Shown here: piece by piece, positions 9,343 to 18,188 of the stretch
Layout of the letters: each line of letters opens with the position of its first letter
How positions within the stretch are numbered: the stretch's first letter is position 1
NCBI RefSeq assembly: GCF_025860405.1
Contig: NZ_CP063785.1
Span: 6,015,390 to 6,079,389 of the forward strand
Direction: 5' to 3'
Origin: Tolypothrix sp. PCC 7712
GTDB lineage: Bacteria > Cyanobacteriota > Cyanobacteriia > Cyanobacteriales > Nostocaceae
Length of the DNA: 64,000 nucleotides
Made by a program: the position numbers and the translations under genes
The notes under the pieces: model-generated
Database searches by the model: none
What the model was told of the DNA's origin: nothing
Seen by the model: only the letters and a program-made list of their open reading frames with translations

Positions 9343-10569
9343 ATGGATTTATTGGAGTACCAAGTTAAAGAATGGTTTGGGAAAATCGGCATTCCAGTAT
9401 TGCCTTCCCAACGCATCGATCATCCCACAGATCTGAAGCGGTTAAAAATTCGCTATCCAGTTGTACTGAAATCGCAGGTACATGCAGCGGAAAGAGCCAA
9501 AGCTGGTGGAGTGAGAATTGTCGAAACTACAATCGATGCGATCGCAGCCGCGCAAACTATCTTCAATTTGCCAATTTGGGGCGAGTTACCAGAAGTTTTA
9601 CTGGCAGAATCTAAATATGATGCCAAGCAAGAATTATATTTAGCGGTAGTATTAGATACCGCACTTTGCCGACCAGTACTTTTAGGCTGCAAGGAAGCAG
9701 ATATTGACTGGGAAACGGCAGGAGAAAAAATGGAATATGTGGTTGTAGAACAAGAATTTTCGCCATTTTATGCCCGTAGACTAGCTTTAAAATTAGGTTT
9801 AGAAGGTACACTCATGCAATCGATCAGTGCTGTGATCGAGAAGATGTATCAGTTATTTATCCAAAAAGACCTCGATTTAGTAGAGATTAATCCTCTGGCT
9901 ATTAGCGTCACGGGTCAAGTAATGGCTTTGAATGGTAAAGTCAGGGTCAATGAACGTTCCATAGGCCGTCATCCAGACATCGCCGAAATGGCAGCAAAAA
10001 TCAACTCAACTCATCGGCCTGGAGAAGTTAATAGCAACTTGGGCAATTGGGATGGCATAGAAATGCACGGTAAAATTGGCATTCTTGGCAATGGTACTGG
10101 TTCAGTCTTGGCAACTTTAGATTTAGTAGCCAATGCTGGTGGTAAGCCTGGTGTCTGCTTGAATCTGCGTCATGGCTTTCAAACTGACACCGCGAAGACG
10201 ACATTTTGCGATCGCCTCGATAGAAGTTTGCAAATCCTCGCTGCTGACAGAAGTATTCAAGTCATACTACTCAATCTTTTGGGTAGCATTCCCCAGTACG
10301 ACGAATTAGCTGAAGTAATCAGTAAATTTTTGCAACTAGATAAAAGCGAACTCAGATCCTCATCTGTGCGTAGTAATGGTAGCAAAAGCCGTCGGGAAAG
10401 CCATGTCCCCCGTTTAGTTGTGCGGCTTGCTGGTTCTGAGTTCAGTGCAGCGAGAAAAGCTTTAGCCTCATTAAAAACCCAAGGCGATACGCTGATATTA
10501 GTAGAAAATTTAGATGAGGCAGTAGCAGAATCAGTCCGCCTGGCCAAATCAACTGCTTATAAAAAATAA
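9343..10569 (+). CDS. succinyl-CoA ligase beta-subunit-like ATP-grasp protein (degenerate active site)
   Basis: 408 residues from ATG 9343, whose MDLLEYQVKEWF matches the usual SucC start. The preceding GTG at 9337 adds only two codons. The ATP-grasp fold is recognisable: VVLKSQVHAAERAKAGGV (about 40-58), KELYL-like KQELYL, and EINPL (181-185, metal-ligand Glu/Asn). By eye-alignment to the E. coli beta subunit, the second Mg-ligand Asp (Asp213 there) is Asn197 here. The GGI of the phosphohistidine-facing loop reads GSI. A basic Ser/Arg-rich insertion lies near residues 337-358. Together with the alpha-like gene downstream it would form a CoA-ligase-type heteromer, but classical ATP-forming activity is doubtful. 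Confidence 0.75.
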   Translation: MDLLEYQVKEWFGKIGIPVLPSQRIDHPTDLKRLKIRYPVVLKSQVHAAERAKAGGVRIVETTIDAIAAAQTIFNLPIWGELPEVLLAESKYDAKQELYLAVVLDTALCRPVLLGCKEADIDWETAGEKMEYVVVEQEFSPFYARRLALKLGLEGTLMQSISAVIEKMYQLFIQKDLDLVEINPLAISVTGQVMALNGKVRVNERSIGRHPDIAEMAAKINSTHRPGEVNSNLGNWDGIEMHGKIGILGNGTGSVLATLDLVANAGGKPGVCLNLRHGFQTDTAKTTFCDRLDRSLQILAADRSIQVILLNLLGSIPQYDELAEVISKFLQLDKSELRSSSVRSNGSKSRRESHVPRLVVRLAGSEFSAARKALASLKTQGDTLILVENLDEAVAESVRLAKSTAYKK

Positions 10570-10644
10570 GTAGCCATCATGATTTGTGTACGGACAAATG
10601 GCGATTTTGCCAAAATTTGTAGAGACACGATTAATCGCGTCTGG

Positions 10645-10777
10645 AGTCAATAGTCAAGGGTCAATAGTCAATAGTCAAAGATATGTCTTAATTTTGAATT
10701 GTTTTCCCCCAATCCCCAGTCCCCAATCCCCAACCCCCAATCCCCAATCCCCAGTCCCCAACCCCCAATCCCCAATC
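10645..10777. repeat. short tandem heptamer repeats (AGTCAAT and CCCCAAT/CCCCAGT)
   Basis: Two arrays lie back to back: AGTCAAT-type units at 10645-10681, then about ten CCCCAAT, CCCCAGT and CCCCAAC units at 10706-10777. They occupy the gap between the two CoA-ligase-like genes and end five bases before the alpha-subunit ATG. Such heptamer arrays are a known hallmark of filamentous cyanobacterial genomes. They create a false in-frame Pro/Asn/Gln/Ser extension upstream of the next gene. Confidence 0.9.
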
Positions 10778-10782
10778 AGTTT

Positions 10783-11667
10783 ATGAACTTAACGCCAGAT
10801 AGCAAAGTTGTAATTCAAGGGTTCAGTGAATTTATCTCAGCAACTCATATTACTCAGATGAAAGCTTATGGCACAAATGTGGTTGCTGGTGTCAATCCCG
10901 GATTTGGTGGACAAAAACAGTATGATCTGCCTGTATTTGATTTGCTTGAAGAGGTAGTAGGACAATTTGGGCCCATTGACACAACAATTATTTGTGTCAA
11001 CCCTTACCAAGTTCTAGATGCAGCCTTAGAAGCGATCGCATCTAATATTCGCCAAATTATTATCATTGCTGCAGGTGTACCACCTTTGGATATGGTGCAA
11101 TTACTCAGGAAAGCTGAATCCCATGAAACTTTGGTGGTAGGGCCAAATAGTCCAGGAATTATTGTGCCAGGTAAAATTCTCTTAGGTACTCACCCCAGTG
11201 AATTTTACACTCCTGGTCATGTGGGAATTGTCAGCCGTAGCAGCACCCTCACCTACGAAGTTGCTTGGGAATTAACCAAAGCGGGTTTAGGACAATCGAT
11301 TAGTGTCAGTATTGGGAGTGATGCGATCGTTGGTTCCTCATTTCTGCAATGGTTGCAAATTCTCGATGAAGATGAAACTACAGAAGCGATCGTTTTAGTC
11401 GGCCAGCCTGGTGGCGGTAGTGAAGAAGCTGCAGCGCGCTACATTAGCGAAGCGATCGATAAACCAGTAATTGCCTATATAGCAGGTAGACAAGCACCAC
11501 CCGGAAAACATTGGCGACAAACCGGCACTTTAGCCACAATCATCGGCCGCGATCCTAACTTTGGTACTGCACAAAATAAATTAGCCGCTTTCCAAGAAGC
11601 ACAGGTTCCAGTAGCCGAACGCCCTTCTCAAATTCCAGAGTTGGTGAGAAAAGGAATGAAATCATAG
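10783..11667 (+). CDS. succinyl-CoA ligase alpha-subunit-like CoA-binding protein lacking the catalytic His
   Basis: 294 residues from ATG 10783. The longer open frame upstream is heptamer-repeat sequence. The fold matches SucD along its length: CoA-binding Rossmann start (VVIQGFSEF), NPGFGG, GPNSPGIIVPG, GIVSRSSTLTYE, and the GKxWRQTG region. Eye-alignment puts Gln246 at the position of the phosphorylated His246 of E. coli SucD (KRMGHAGA there, KHWRQTGT here) and Gln208 at the position of Glu208, which contacts it. A phosphohistidine route therefore looks impossible. It may be a regulatory CoA-binding protein or use another chemistry. It probably acts with the preceding beta-like gene. Confidence 0.75.
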   Translation: MNLTPDSKVVIQGFSEFISATHITQMKAYGTNVVAGVNPGFGGQKQYDLPVFDLLEEVVGQFGPIDTTIICVNPYQVLDAALEAIASNIRQIIIIAAGVPPLDMVQLLRKAESHETLVVGPNSPGIIVPGKILLGTHPSEFYTPGHVGIVSRSSTLTYEVAWELTKAGLGQSISVSIGSDAIVGSSFLQWLQILDEDETTEAIVLVGQPGGGSEEAAARYISEAIDKPVIAYIAGRQAPPGKHWRQTGTLATIIGRDPNFGTAQNKLAAFQEAQVPVAERPSQIPELVRKGMKS

Positions 11668-13075
11668 CGATTTCCACAATTCTCTACAAACCATCAATCA
11701 TATTACTCTTTTGTACCCCTACTTATTAGATGTGATTCTAATGCATTGAAAATGCTTTGATGGAATTACAACTATCAAAAGGGGTATTTTTATTTTAACT
11801 ATGATATAAATCACAAATAAGGGACAAAGTTTTATCTTTGAAAAAAGAATGATCCGTTGTCCAGGCAGATTGGATAGCAAGTAACTTTATTTAAACCTCA
11901 TACAAACTTGGTCGCATTGGGACTATTTTTAGCAATGCTTCATGAAATCTATATAAATTTACGGAGATTATGTTAGCAATTTTATGAAATCTATATATAA
12001 ATAATGAGTAAAATATGCTAAAAAAGTCGATAAAAGCTTAGTATCTGAGATATTGCAATTTATAAACTCATATATACATTCGCAAGAATAAAGTGATATA
12101 TAGTTTATAGACAAAGCTGTAAATAGTCTCAGTGTTACCTATCTCTAGGAGGATAGTTACTACATCTGACAAATTAATCTGAAATTAACGCCAAGCTTTG
12201 ACAGATTAAATAAAAACAAACTGATTTAACATTCATGGTTTATCGCTGAGGTAACTCAGAAAGTTTAGGAAAAATTATCTACCTAAAATAGTTGTGTATC
12301 AAACTTAAGTGGAAATGCACAACGCGATAAACAGGGTGTGCGTGTTTGAGAAAATTGCTTTGAGAATCGTATTCATCATTGCGAAAATTTAGAATTGGAG
12401 AGGCTTCCCAAAGAGTAGCCATCAAATTCAACCTCAAAATAACTTGCTTTAGACGTACTCATCTTGGGTTTTTTAGCGGCGAAATTCATTATAATAAGAA
12501 GAATTTTTCAATATTAATTTAGTTTTAATATTGGAAATATTTCAAGTTGGTCATGTAGGTTGGCTGCTCTCAATGACGAAGTGTCAAAAATTAGTGCTTT
12601 TTATATTGCAGCAATAGGCTACTCTAATTCGCGGTCAAACCAGAGTGTATTGCTGACAGTATATAGGTCTATATTGGCATCAATAATATCTATAGGATTC
12701 CTCTTTAATTTTGGCAATAATCTGTAAAGTGTGGCATGGCTCACTGATGCCAATTTAGTTGGTTTATTCCCAGCCTATAGATACTAAGAAGATGGCAAAA
12801 AATAACTAGATTTCCATAACTTCCATAACTGATATTCAATTAATAGAGTAAATATTTATTAAAATATTTACTCTCAAGAATGATGATTGCAATAAATCTT
12901 GTAGGGATTTGCGCTCATTAGTATTCAGCAAAAAAAGTCAAATTTCAGAAGTATCATCCAGAATTTATTCAGTAAAATTATGGCTAGTTTTAGCCATAAC
13001 AAAAATAAATTTTTTGCCTGGTTTTCATAAAACTTCAAGGCTTGTTTGAACAATAAACATTGATCGTTTACCGGG
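11668..13075. other. long AT-rich intergenic region before the exopolysaccharide cluster
   Basis: About 1.4 kb with no convincing gene. Near 11755-11785 a weak hairpin (TTTGAT...ATCAAA) followed by a T-rich tract may terminate the alpha-subunit gene. Two imperfect direct repeats of about 27 bases (AGCAAT...ATGAAATCTATATA...) start at 11931 and 11975. This is the probable leader and promoter region of the large plus-strand cluster, but I cannot place a promoter. Confidence 0.5.
11931..12004. repeat. pair of imperfect direct repeats, 44-base period
   Basis: AGCAATGCTTCATGAAATCT at 11931 and AGCAATTTTATGAAATCTAT at 11975 open two copies of a roughly 27-base AT-rich unit. The spacing is about four helical turns. 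They sit in the leader region ahead of the exopolysaccharide genes and could be tandem binding sites; no regulator is known. Confidence 0.35.
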
Positions 13076-15139
13076 GTGAAAAGCTCTAAGAGCATGAAAT
13101 ACCTAATGTTTAGCTTTCAGTCGGCATCTCGAAAAGTTGCCCAAACATTCTTATGCGGATTGCTAAAACTGCAAAATAAACATTTATTAATTTGTGATAT
13201 TTGTTTATTTGCAATCACACCATTATTAGCTTTATTTCTCCGCTTAGATGGAGTTTTGGCATTAAAGGCATATATCACAGAACTAGAAATCGCCACAATC
13301 CTGTTCTTAGCAATTAAACTAATTTTATTTTGGCATCTGGGATTTTATCGACGTTACTGGCGCTATGCCAGTATTGAAGAACTAACATATATAGCTATGT
13401 TAATGTTGGCTGCGGTAGTTATTCAAAGCCTAGTCTTCGATGCTTTTCACTACATACCATATTTGACTATTAAGAAACTTCCCCAATCCCTACCATTTAT
13501 TGATGGTTTACTGTCTTTTATTTTCGTGGGTGCGCTGCGTTTTAGCGTCCGCGCTGTTGATAAAACTAGCCAAAAAACAGTATTGTCTCCCACAACCGAA
13601 CGAGTCTTAATAGTGGGTGCGGGTAGTGCTGGGGTTTCACTAGTGCAAGAGATGCAAAGAAATCCCCAACTAGGTTTTTATCCGGTAGCCTATATTGACG
13701 ACGATCCGCAAAAATTGAACTTACGTATTCGCGGGATTCCTGTAGTTGGCGATCGCTTCCACATTCCCCAAGCAATTCAATCTCTCCAGATCCAAAAAGT
13801 AGTCATTGCAATGCCTACCGTAGTTGGGGGAGTGATTCGGGAGATTGTAGACATTTGCAAAGCCACAGGCATTCACACTAGTACCCTACCGGGAATACAT
13901 GAGATTCTCAATGGTCGTGTTCGGGTAGACAACATTCGTGATGTCCGCATTGAAGACTTACTCAGACGGGAATCTGTACAGACAGATATTGAGAAAGTCG
14001 CCAAATTTATTACAGGTAAAAAAGTCCTGATTACAGGTGCAGGTGGCTCAATTGGTAGCGAACTGTGCAGGCAGATTTTTCAATGTCGTCCCACGCAAAT
14101 GATCCTGATTGGACATGGTGAAAATTCTGTCTTTAATATCCAACAGGAATTAGAACAACTACTAGCAGTCCTGAAACAGGGTAGTAAAGCCCAACCAAAC
14201 ATCCCACGAATTTCTGCATTTATTGCTGATATTCGCTTTCGATCGCGATTAAAAAATGCTTTTGAGCAATTCCAACCGGATGTAATTTTTCATGCTGCAG
14301 CCCATAAACACGTACCTCTCATGGAAGACAATGCAGCAGAAGCAATTACTAACAATGTTGTAGGTACTAAAAATTTGTTGGACATGGCACTGCAATATGG
14401 TGTTCAACATTTCGTGATGATCTCCACAGATAAAGCCGTGAACCCGACAAATATCATGGGTGCTAGTAAGCGAGTGGCAGAAATGTTAGTACTGCAAGCC
14501 GCCAGAGAAAGCGGTAAACCCTATGTAGCTGTGCGATTTGGCAATGTCTTAGGTAGTAGGGGAAGTGTCGTTCCTACCTTCAAAAAGCAAATCGCCGCAG
14601 GTGGCCCTGTGACCGTCACCCATCCCGAAATCTGCCGTTATTTCATGACCATACCGGAAGCAGTTCAACTAGTTTTACAAGCCGTTGTTCTTGGTCGTAG
14701 TGGTGAAGTCTTAATGCTGAACATGGGACAGCCAGTCAAAATTGTGGACTTAGCCGCAGAACTCATTCGCCTTTCGGGATACGAAGTCAACAAAGACATT
14801 GAGATTATGTTTACAGGCTTGCGACCCGGAGAAAAGTTATTTGAAGAATTGTTTATTGCCGGAGAAGAATATGAACCCACCGAACATCAAAAGCTCTTAG
14901 TTGTGAAAAATGCCAGTCGGATTATCCCAGAGAGTATTAATGTTGTCGTCGAGTCTTTGTGTAAAGCAGCAGAGAGAAATGATGGGGATTATATTATGTT
15001 TTTGCTGGCACAAATAGTACCAGGATATAAACCCAAATCCTTAGGAAATAAAGTGTCAGCTAATGCCGCACAAAATATTTATGCCAAGACAAATTCCCAT
15101 ATCAATGAACGAGGAAAATTGAAACCTCAAGAAGCATAA
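13076..15139 (+). CDS. membrane NDP-sugar 4,6-dehydratase/epimerase (CapD/EpsC/PglF-like)
   Basis: 687 residues, the usual length. Four transmembrane helices (about 36-155) precede a first nucleotide-binding fold (VGAGSAGVSLVQEM, about 180-193) and a second, catalytic short-chain-dehydrogenase fold (LITGAGGSIGSEL, 318-330). The active-site stretch STDKAVNPTNIMGASKR gives Asp452, Lys453 and Met461, the PglF-type arrangement in which Met replaces the classical Tyr. The likely product is a UDP-4-keto-6-deoxy-N-acetyl-hexosamine for exopolysaccharide synthesis. It opens the cluster. The start is uncertain: GTG 13076 or ATG 13094. Confidence 0.9.
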   Translation: MKSSKSMKYLMFSFQSASRKVAQTFLCGLLKLQNKHLLICDICLFAITPLLALFLRLDGVLALKAYITELEIATILFLAIKLILFWHLGFYRRYWRYASIEELTYIAMLMLAAVVIQSLVFDAFHYIPYLTIKKLPQSLPFIDGLLSFIFVGALRFSVRAVDKTSQKTVLSPTTERVLIVGAGSAGVSLVQEMQRNPQLGFYPVAYIDDDPQKLNLRIRGIPVVGDRFHIPQAIQSLQIQKVVIAMPTVVGGVIREIVDICKATGIHTSTLPGIHEILNGRVRVDNIRDVRIEDLLRRESVQTDIEKVAKFITGKKVLITGAGGSIGSELCRQIFQCRPTQMILIGHGENSVFNIQQELEQLLAVLKQGSKAQPNIPRISAFIADIRFRSRLKNAFEQFQPDVIFHAAAHKHVPLMEDNAAEAITNNVVGTKNLLDMALQYGVQHFVMISTDKAVNPTNIMGASKRVAEMLVLQAARESGKPYVAVRFGNVLGSRGSVVPTFKKQIAAGGPVTVTHPEICRYFMTIPEAVQLVLQAVVLGRSGEVLMLNMGQPVKIVDLAAELIRLSGYEVNKDIEIMFTGLRPGEKLFEELFIAGEEYEPTEHQKLLVVKNASRIIPESINVVVESLCKAAERNDGDYIMFLLAQIVPGYKPKSLGNKVSANAAQNIYAKTNSHINERGKLKPQEA

Positions 15140-15236
15140 ATAGCGAGAAACTAAGTTAACAATCAGTCAAGATATGTAAACTTGCAAGTAATTTGCTTTT
15201 TCTCAAGCGAGGGAGAACTTGAAGGGGAATTAATCC

Positions 15237-16115
15237 ATGACTAATTTACAGATAAGGCCAACTAATTCTGAAGCTGTAATCTTGTCCATGAACGAAGAAG
15301 CAGCAGCTGATTGGTATCGCCAGCAAGGAATGCAAATTTTCTACCATCAGGGGCATTATTGGAAACAGACAAAATTTGGTTTTTATGAACCCATTAATTT
15401 ACTAGCTCGTTTGACTGTAAAGCAAGCAACTTGCCCCAAAAAAATTCACTTAGGATTTCGCGCTTCTTTGTGCGAAGCTGATGCGGCAGCAGCTAATGGC
15501 TCAATCCCCATTCATCTACTATCTGATGTTGAAGGCTACAACTTGCAAAGCCTGTCAGCAAATCGGAGAAATCACCTAAAAAGATGTCACAAACGCGCAA
15601 AAATTTTGCAGTTATTGAGTCCAGAACTCTTAGAGGAACAAGGATATGAAGTTTTTTATTCGGCAACAATTCGATTTGGCGGCAAAGTAATTCCTAAAAA
15701 AGTTTATTTATCTCAACTGGCAAAACATATACCCTCTGAACAGCGTTATGTTTTTGCAGGATTAATCAACGATAAATTAGGTGGCTATATGACAACTTAC
15801 GTAGTTGACGGCACAGCTTATATCGAAAGAGCCTTGCTGGCCACCGAAGCACTATCAGCTTATATTGGTACAGGCTTAGTCTTTGAGTTTGTGCAAGCCT
15901 GTCGCCGCTCGGGGAAAATTCGTGAAATTGTCTACGGTTACCATACTCCTACAGATCCAGCACTCTCGACCTTCAAGGAAGGAATGGGTTTTCCCGTCAG
16001 ACAGATTCCTGCCAAAGTAGCGGTGAATCCGTTGATCGATCCTATTTTCCGTTGGCGTTATTCATCTGCCTACTATTTCCTCACTGGCAAATATGCGATG
16101 GCTGGAAAGAAATGA
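15237..16115 (+). CDS. GNAT/FemAB-like acyltransferase family protein
   Basis: 292 residues with no signal or membrane segment. The segment LSANRRNHLKRCHKRAKI (about 103-120) matches the basic helix of FemAB/GNAT-type aminoacyl or acyl transferases. The following RYVFAGLINDKLGGYMTTYVVDGTAYI is a typical GNAT beta-sheet core. The position between the NDP-sugar dehydratase and the flippase suggests acylation of an amino-sugar or lipid-linked intermediate. Substrate unknown. It is more divergent than the two FemAB-like paralogues further downstream. Confidence 0.55.
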   Translation: MTNLQIRPTNSEAVILSMNEEAAADWYRQQGMQIFYHQGHYWKQTKFGFYEPINLLARLTVKQATCPKKIHLGFRASLCEADAAAANGSIPIHLLSDVEGYNLQSLSANRRNHLKRCHKRAKILQLLSPELLEEQGYEVFYSATIRFGGKVIPKKVYLSQLAKHIPSEQRYVFAGLINDKLGGYMTTYVVDGTAYIERALLATEALSAYIGTGLVFEFVQACRRSGKIREIVYGYHTPTDPALSTFKEGMGFPVRQIPAKVAVNPLIDPIFRWRYSSAYYFLTGKYAMAGKK

Positions 16116-16153
16116 TCTCGGTGTCTACACCTATCAACAGATAAACAGAGGCT

Positions 16154-17428
16154 ATGGCACAACTCACACCACTAACGCTGAAGTATAACTTTTCTTGGAC
16201 ATTCATTGGTAATGCTGTCTATGCAGGTTGCCAATGGGGGATGCTGGTAGTGATGGCTAAACTCGGCAGTCCAGAGATGGTAGGACAGTTTACTTTAGGC
16301 TTGGCTGTCACGGCACCTGTGATCATGTTTACTAATTTGCAACTACGAGCCGTTCAAGCAACAGATGCCAAACAACAGTATTTATTTAGCGATTACTTGG
16401 GTTTGAGGCTGCTGGGTACAACAATAGCACTGGTAGTCATTGCCGCGATCGCTTTAATATCTGGATACCAATGGCAGACATCGCTGATTATTTTGTTAGT
16501 GGGTTTAGCAAAAGCATTTGAGTCGATTAGTGACGTTTATTACGGCTTAATTCAGCAGCATGAACGTATGGATCGCATCGCCATGTCGTTGATGATTAAA
16601 GGTTCTCTGTCACTGCTGTTTTTAGGTACGGGAGTCTACATATCAGGCAATTTAGTATGGGGTGTAGTGGGATTAATCTTGGCTTGGGCTTTTGTGCTTG
16701 TAGGTTACGACATTCCTAGTGGTGTATGGCTTTTGAAAACTTCTCTTGGGAATTCGCAATCCCCAAGCCACAGTCGCTGGCGACCACGTTGGCATCTGAA
16801 AACATTAGCAAAATTGAGTTGGCTTTCTCTGCCTTTGGGTTTAGTCATGATGCTAATTTCACTCAACGATAATATTCCTCGCTACCTAATCAAATCCTAT
16901 TTAGGTGAGCGATCGCTGGGTATTTTTGCCAGTATGGCTTACCTCATGGTTGCAGGCAACATGGTAGTACTGGCGCTAGGACAGTCAGCTAGTCCGCGAC
17001 TGGCAAAATACTACGCACAAGAGAATACTCAGGCTTTCCGCACACTTCTCATCAAGTTAGTTGCAGTTGGTGCTTGTTTAGGTGGAATTGCTATTCTTGT
17101 AGCTTTATTAGCTGGTCGTGAGATTCTCACCCTGTTCTACAAACCTGAGTATGCAGAGCATTCAGATATTTTGATTTGGTTGATGCTAGCAGCAGCTATT
17201 GGATACATCGGCAGTTTTTTAGGGTATGGCATCACTGCAACCAGAGCATTTAGTTATTTTCTGCTGCCTTATCTAATGATGACCGGGATTACAGCTATAG
17301 CCTCTTTGCTACTGATTCCTACCTATGGTCTGATTGGTGCTACCTGGGCTTTATGTGCAGCTAACGTAGCGACATGTATCATGCCCATCGGCATTTTAGT
17401 CTTGATTAACAAAGGAAAACAATCATGA
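16154..17428 (+). CDS. oligosaccharide flippase (Wzx-type)
   Basis: 424 residues, almost wholly hydrophobic with about twelve predicted membrane helices. The N-terminal pattern (WTFIGNAVYAGCQWGMLVVM...LGSPEMVGQFTLGLAV) is typical of the polysaccharide-transporter branch of the MATE/MVF superfamily. It would move undecaprenyl-linked repeat units across the cytoplasmic membrane for Wzy polymerisation. AGAGG lies just upstream of the ATG. Its last codons overlap the methyltransferase start (ATGA), indicating translational coupling. Confidence 0.88.
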   Translation: MAQLTPLTLKYNFSWTFIGNAVYAGCQWGMLVVMAKLGSPEMVGQFTLGLAVTAPVIMFTNLQLRAVQATDAKQQYLFSDYLGLRLLGTTIALVVIAAIALISGYQWQTSLIILLVGLAKAFESISDVYYGLIQQHERMDRIAMSLMIKGSLSLLFLGTGVYISGNLVWGVVGLILAWAFVLVGYDIPSGVWLLKTSLGNSQSPSHSRWRPRWHLKTLAKLSWLSLPLGLVMMLISLNDNIPRYLIKSYLGERSLGIFASMAYLMVAGNMVVLALGQSASPRLAKYYAQENTQAFRTLLIKLVAVGACLGGIAILVALLAGREILTLFYKPEYAEHSDILIWLMLAAAIGYIGSFLGYGITATRAFSYFLLPYLMMTGITAIASLLLIPTYGLIGATWALCAANVATCIMPIGILVLINKGKQS

Positions 17429-18147
17429 GTTCTGTTCGCGATCGCTTAATTGAAACCTATGCAGACTTTTATGGTCGTATTAACGACAACATCGAACCCC
17501 AAGCACTCACACTCCGAGATTTTCAAGCCATGCAATTGATGTATGGAGAGCTAGTTAAGGCGCTACCCCCTAACAGCAAAGTCCTCGACTTAGGCTGTGG
17601 GACGGGCTTTCTTCTCAATTGGCTTTCCCAGCAACCAGGTATTGTTCCCATCGGGGTTGATAGCTCAGTCAGTCAGGTGGAAATAGCAATCCGCAATTTG
17701 CCTGGTATTGAAATTGATTGCGACGAAGGACTTCATTATTTGCGACAACACCCCAACAAGTTTTCTGGCATTTTCTGTACAGATGTATTGGAACATATAC
17801 CAGGAAAAGACTTATGTTTGGAATGGGTGGAAGCAGCAGTATCAGCCCTACAACCTGGTGGCTTCTTTTATTGTCGAGTTCCAAATGCCGCCAATTTAAC
17901 AGGATGTTATTCCCGTTATATGGATTTTACACATGAGCGGGCTTTTACTAGTACCTCTTTATTGCAATTAATGGAAGTAGGCGGCTTAAAAAATTGCCGA
18001 ATTGTACCTATTCGTTCTGCTCATTTGATTGGTAATCTGCGTCTGATAATTGAGTATCTTTTACACAGAAGTATTTTCCTAATTTGTGGTCGCGGCAGAG
18101 AAAGATGTTTTACCTATAATGTTTGCGCTGTTGGCTTTAAAAAGTGA
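17425..18147 (+). CDS. class I SAM-dependent methyltransferase
   Basis: 240 residues. Motif I VLDLGCGTGFLLNWL (about 50-64) binds S-adenosylmethionine, and the later VLEHI and ALQPGGFFYCRVPN segments are motifs II and III of the class I fold. The start overlaps the stop of the flippase gene by four bases. A sugar O-methyltransferase or terminal-residue capping role in exopolysaccharide synthesis is likely from context; the acceptor is unknown. Confidence 0.82.
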   Translation: MSSVRDRLIETYADFYGRINDNIEPQALTLRDFQAMQLMYGELVKALPPNSKVLDLGCGTGFLLNWLSQQPGIVPIGVDSSVSQVEIAIRNLPGIEIDCDEGLHYLRQHPNKFSGIFCTDVLEHIPGKDLCLEWVEAAVSALQPGGFFYCRVPNAANLTGCYSRYMDFTHERAFTSTSLLQLMEVGGLKNCRIVPIRSAHLIGNLRLIIEYLLHRSIFLICGRGRERCFTYNVCAVGFKK

Positions 18148-18188
18148 ATAACCAATTGTGATTCACCAAAGTTTTGGAGTAATCATTC

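Noticed and set aside
10586..10782. Open frames extending upstream of the alpha-subunit-like gene, rich in Pro, Asn, Gln and Ser
   Set aside because: They are translations of CCCCAAT/CCCCAGT heptamers and carry no protein-like signal; the true start is ATG 10783.
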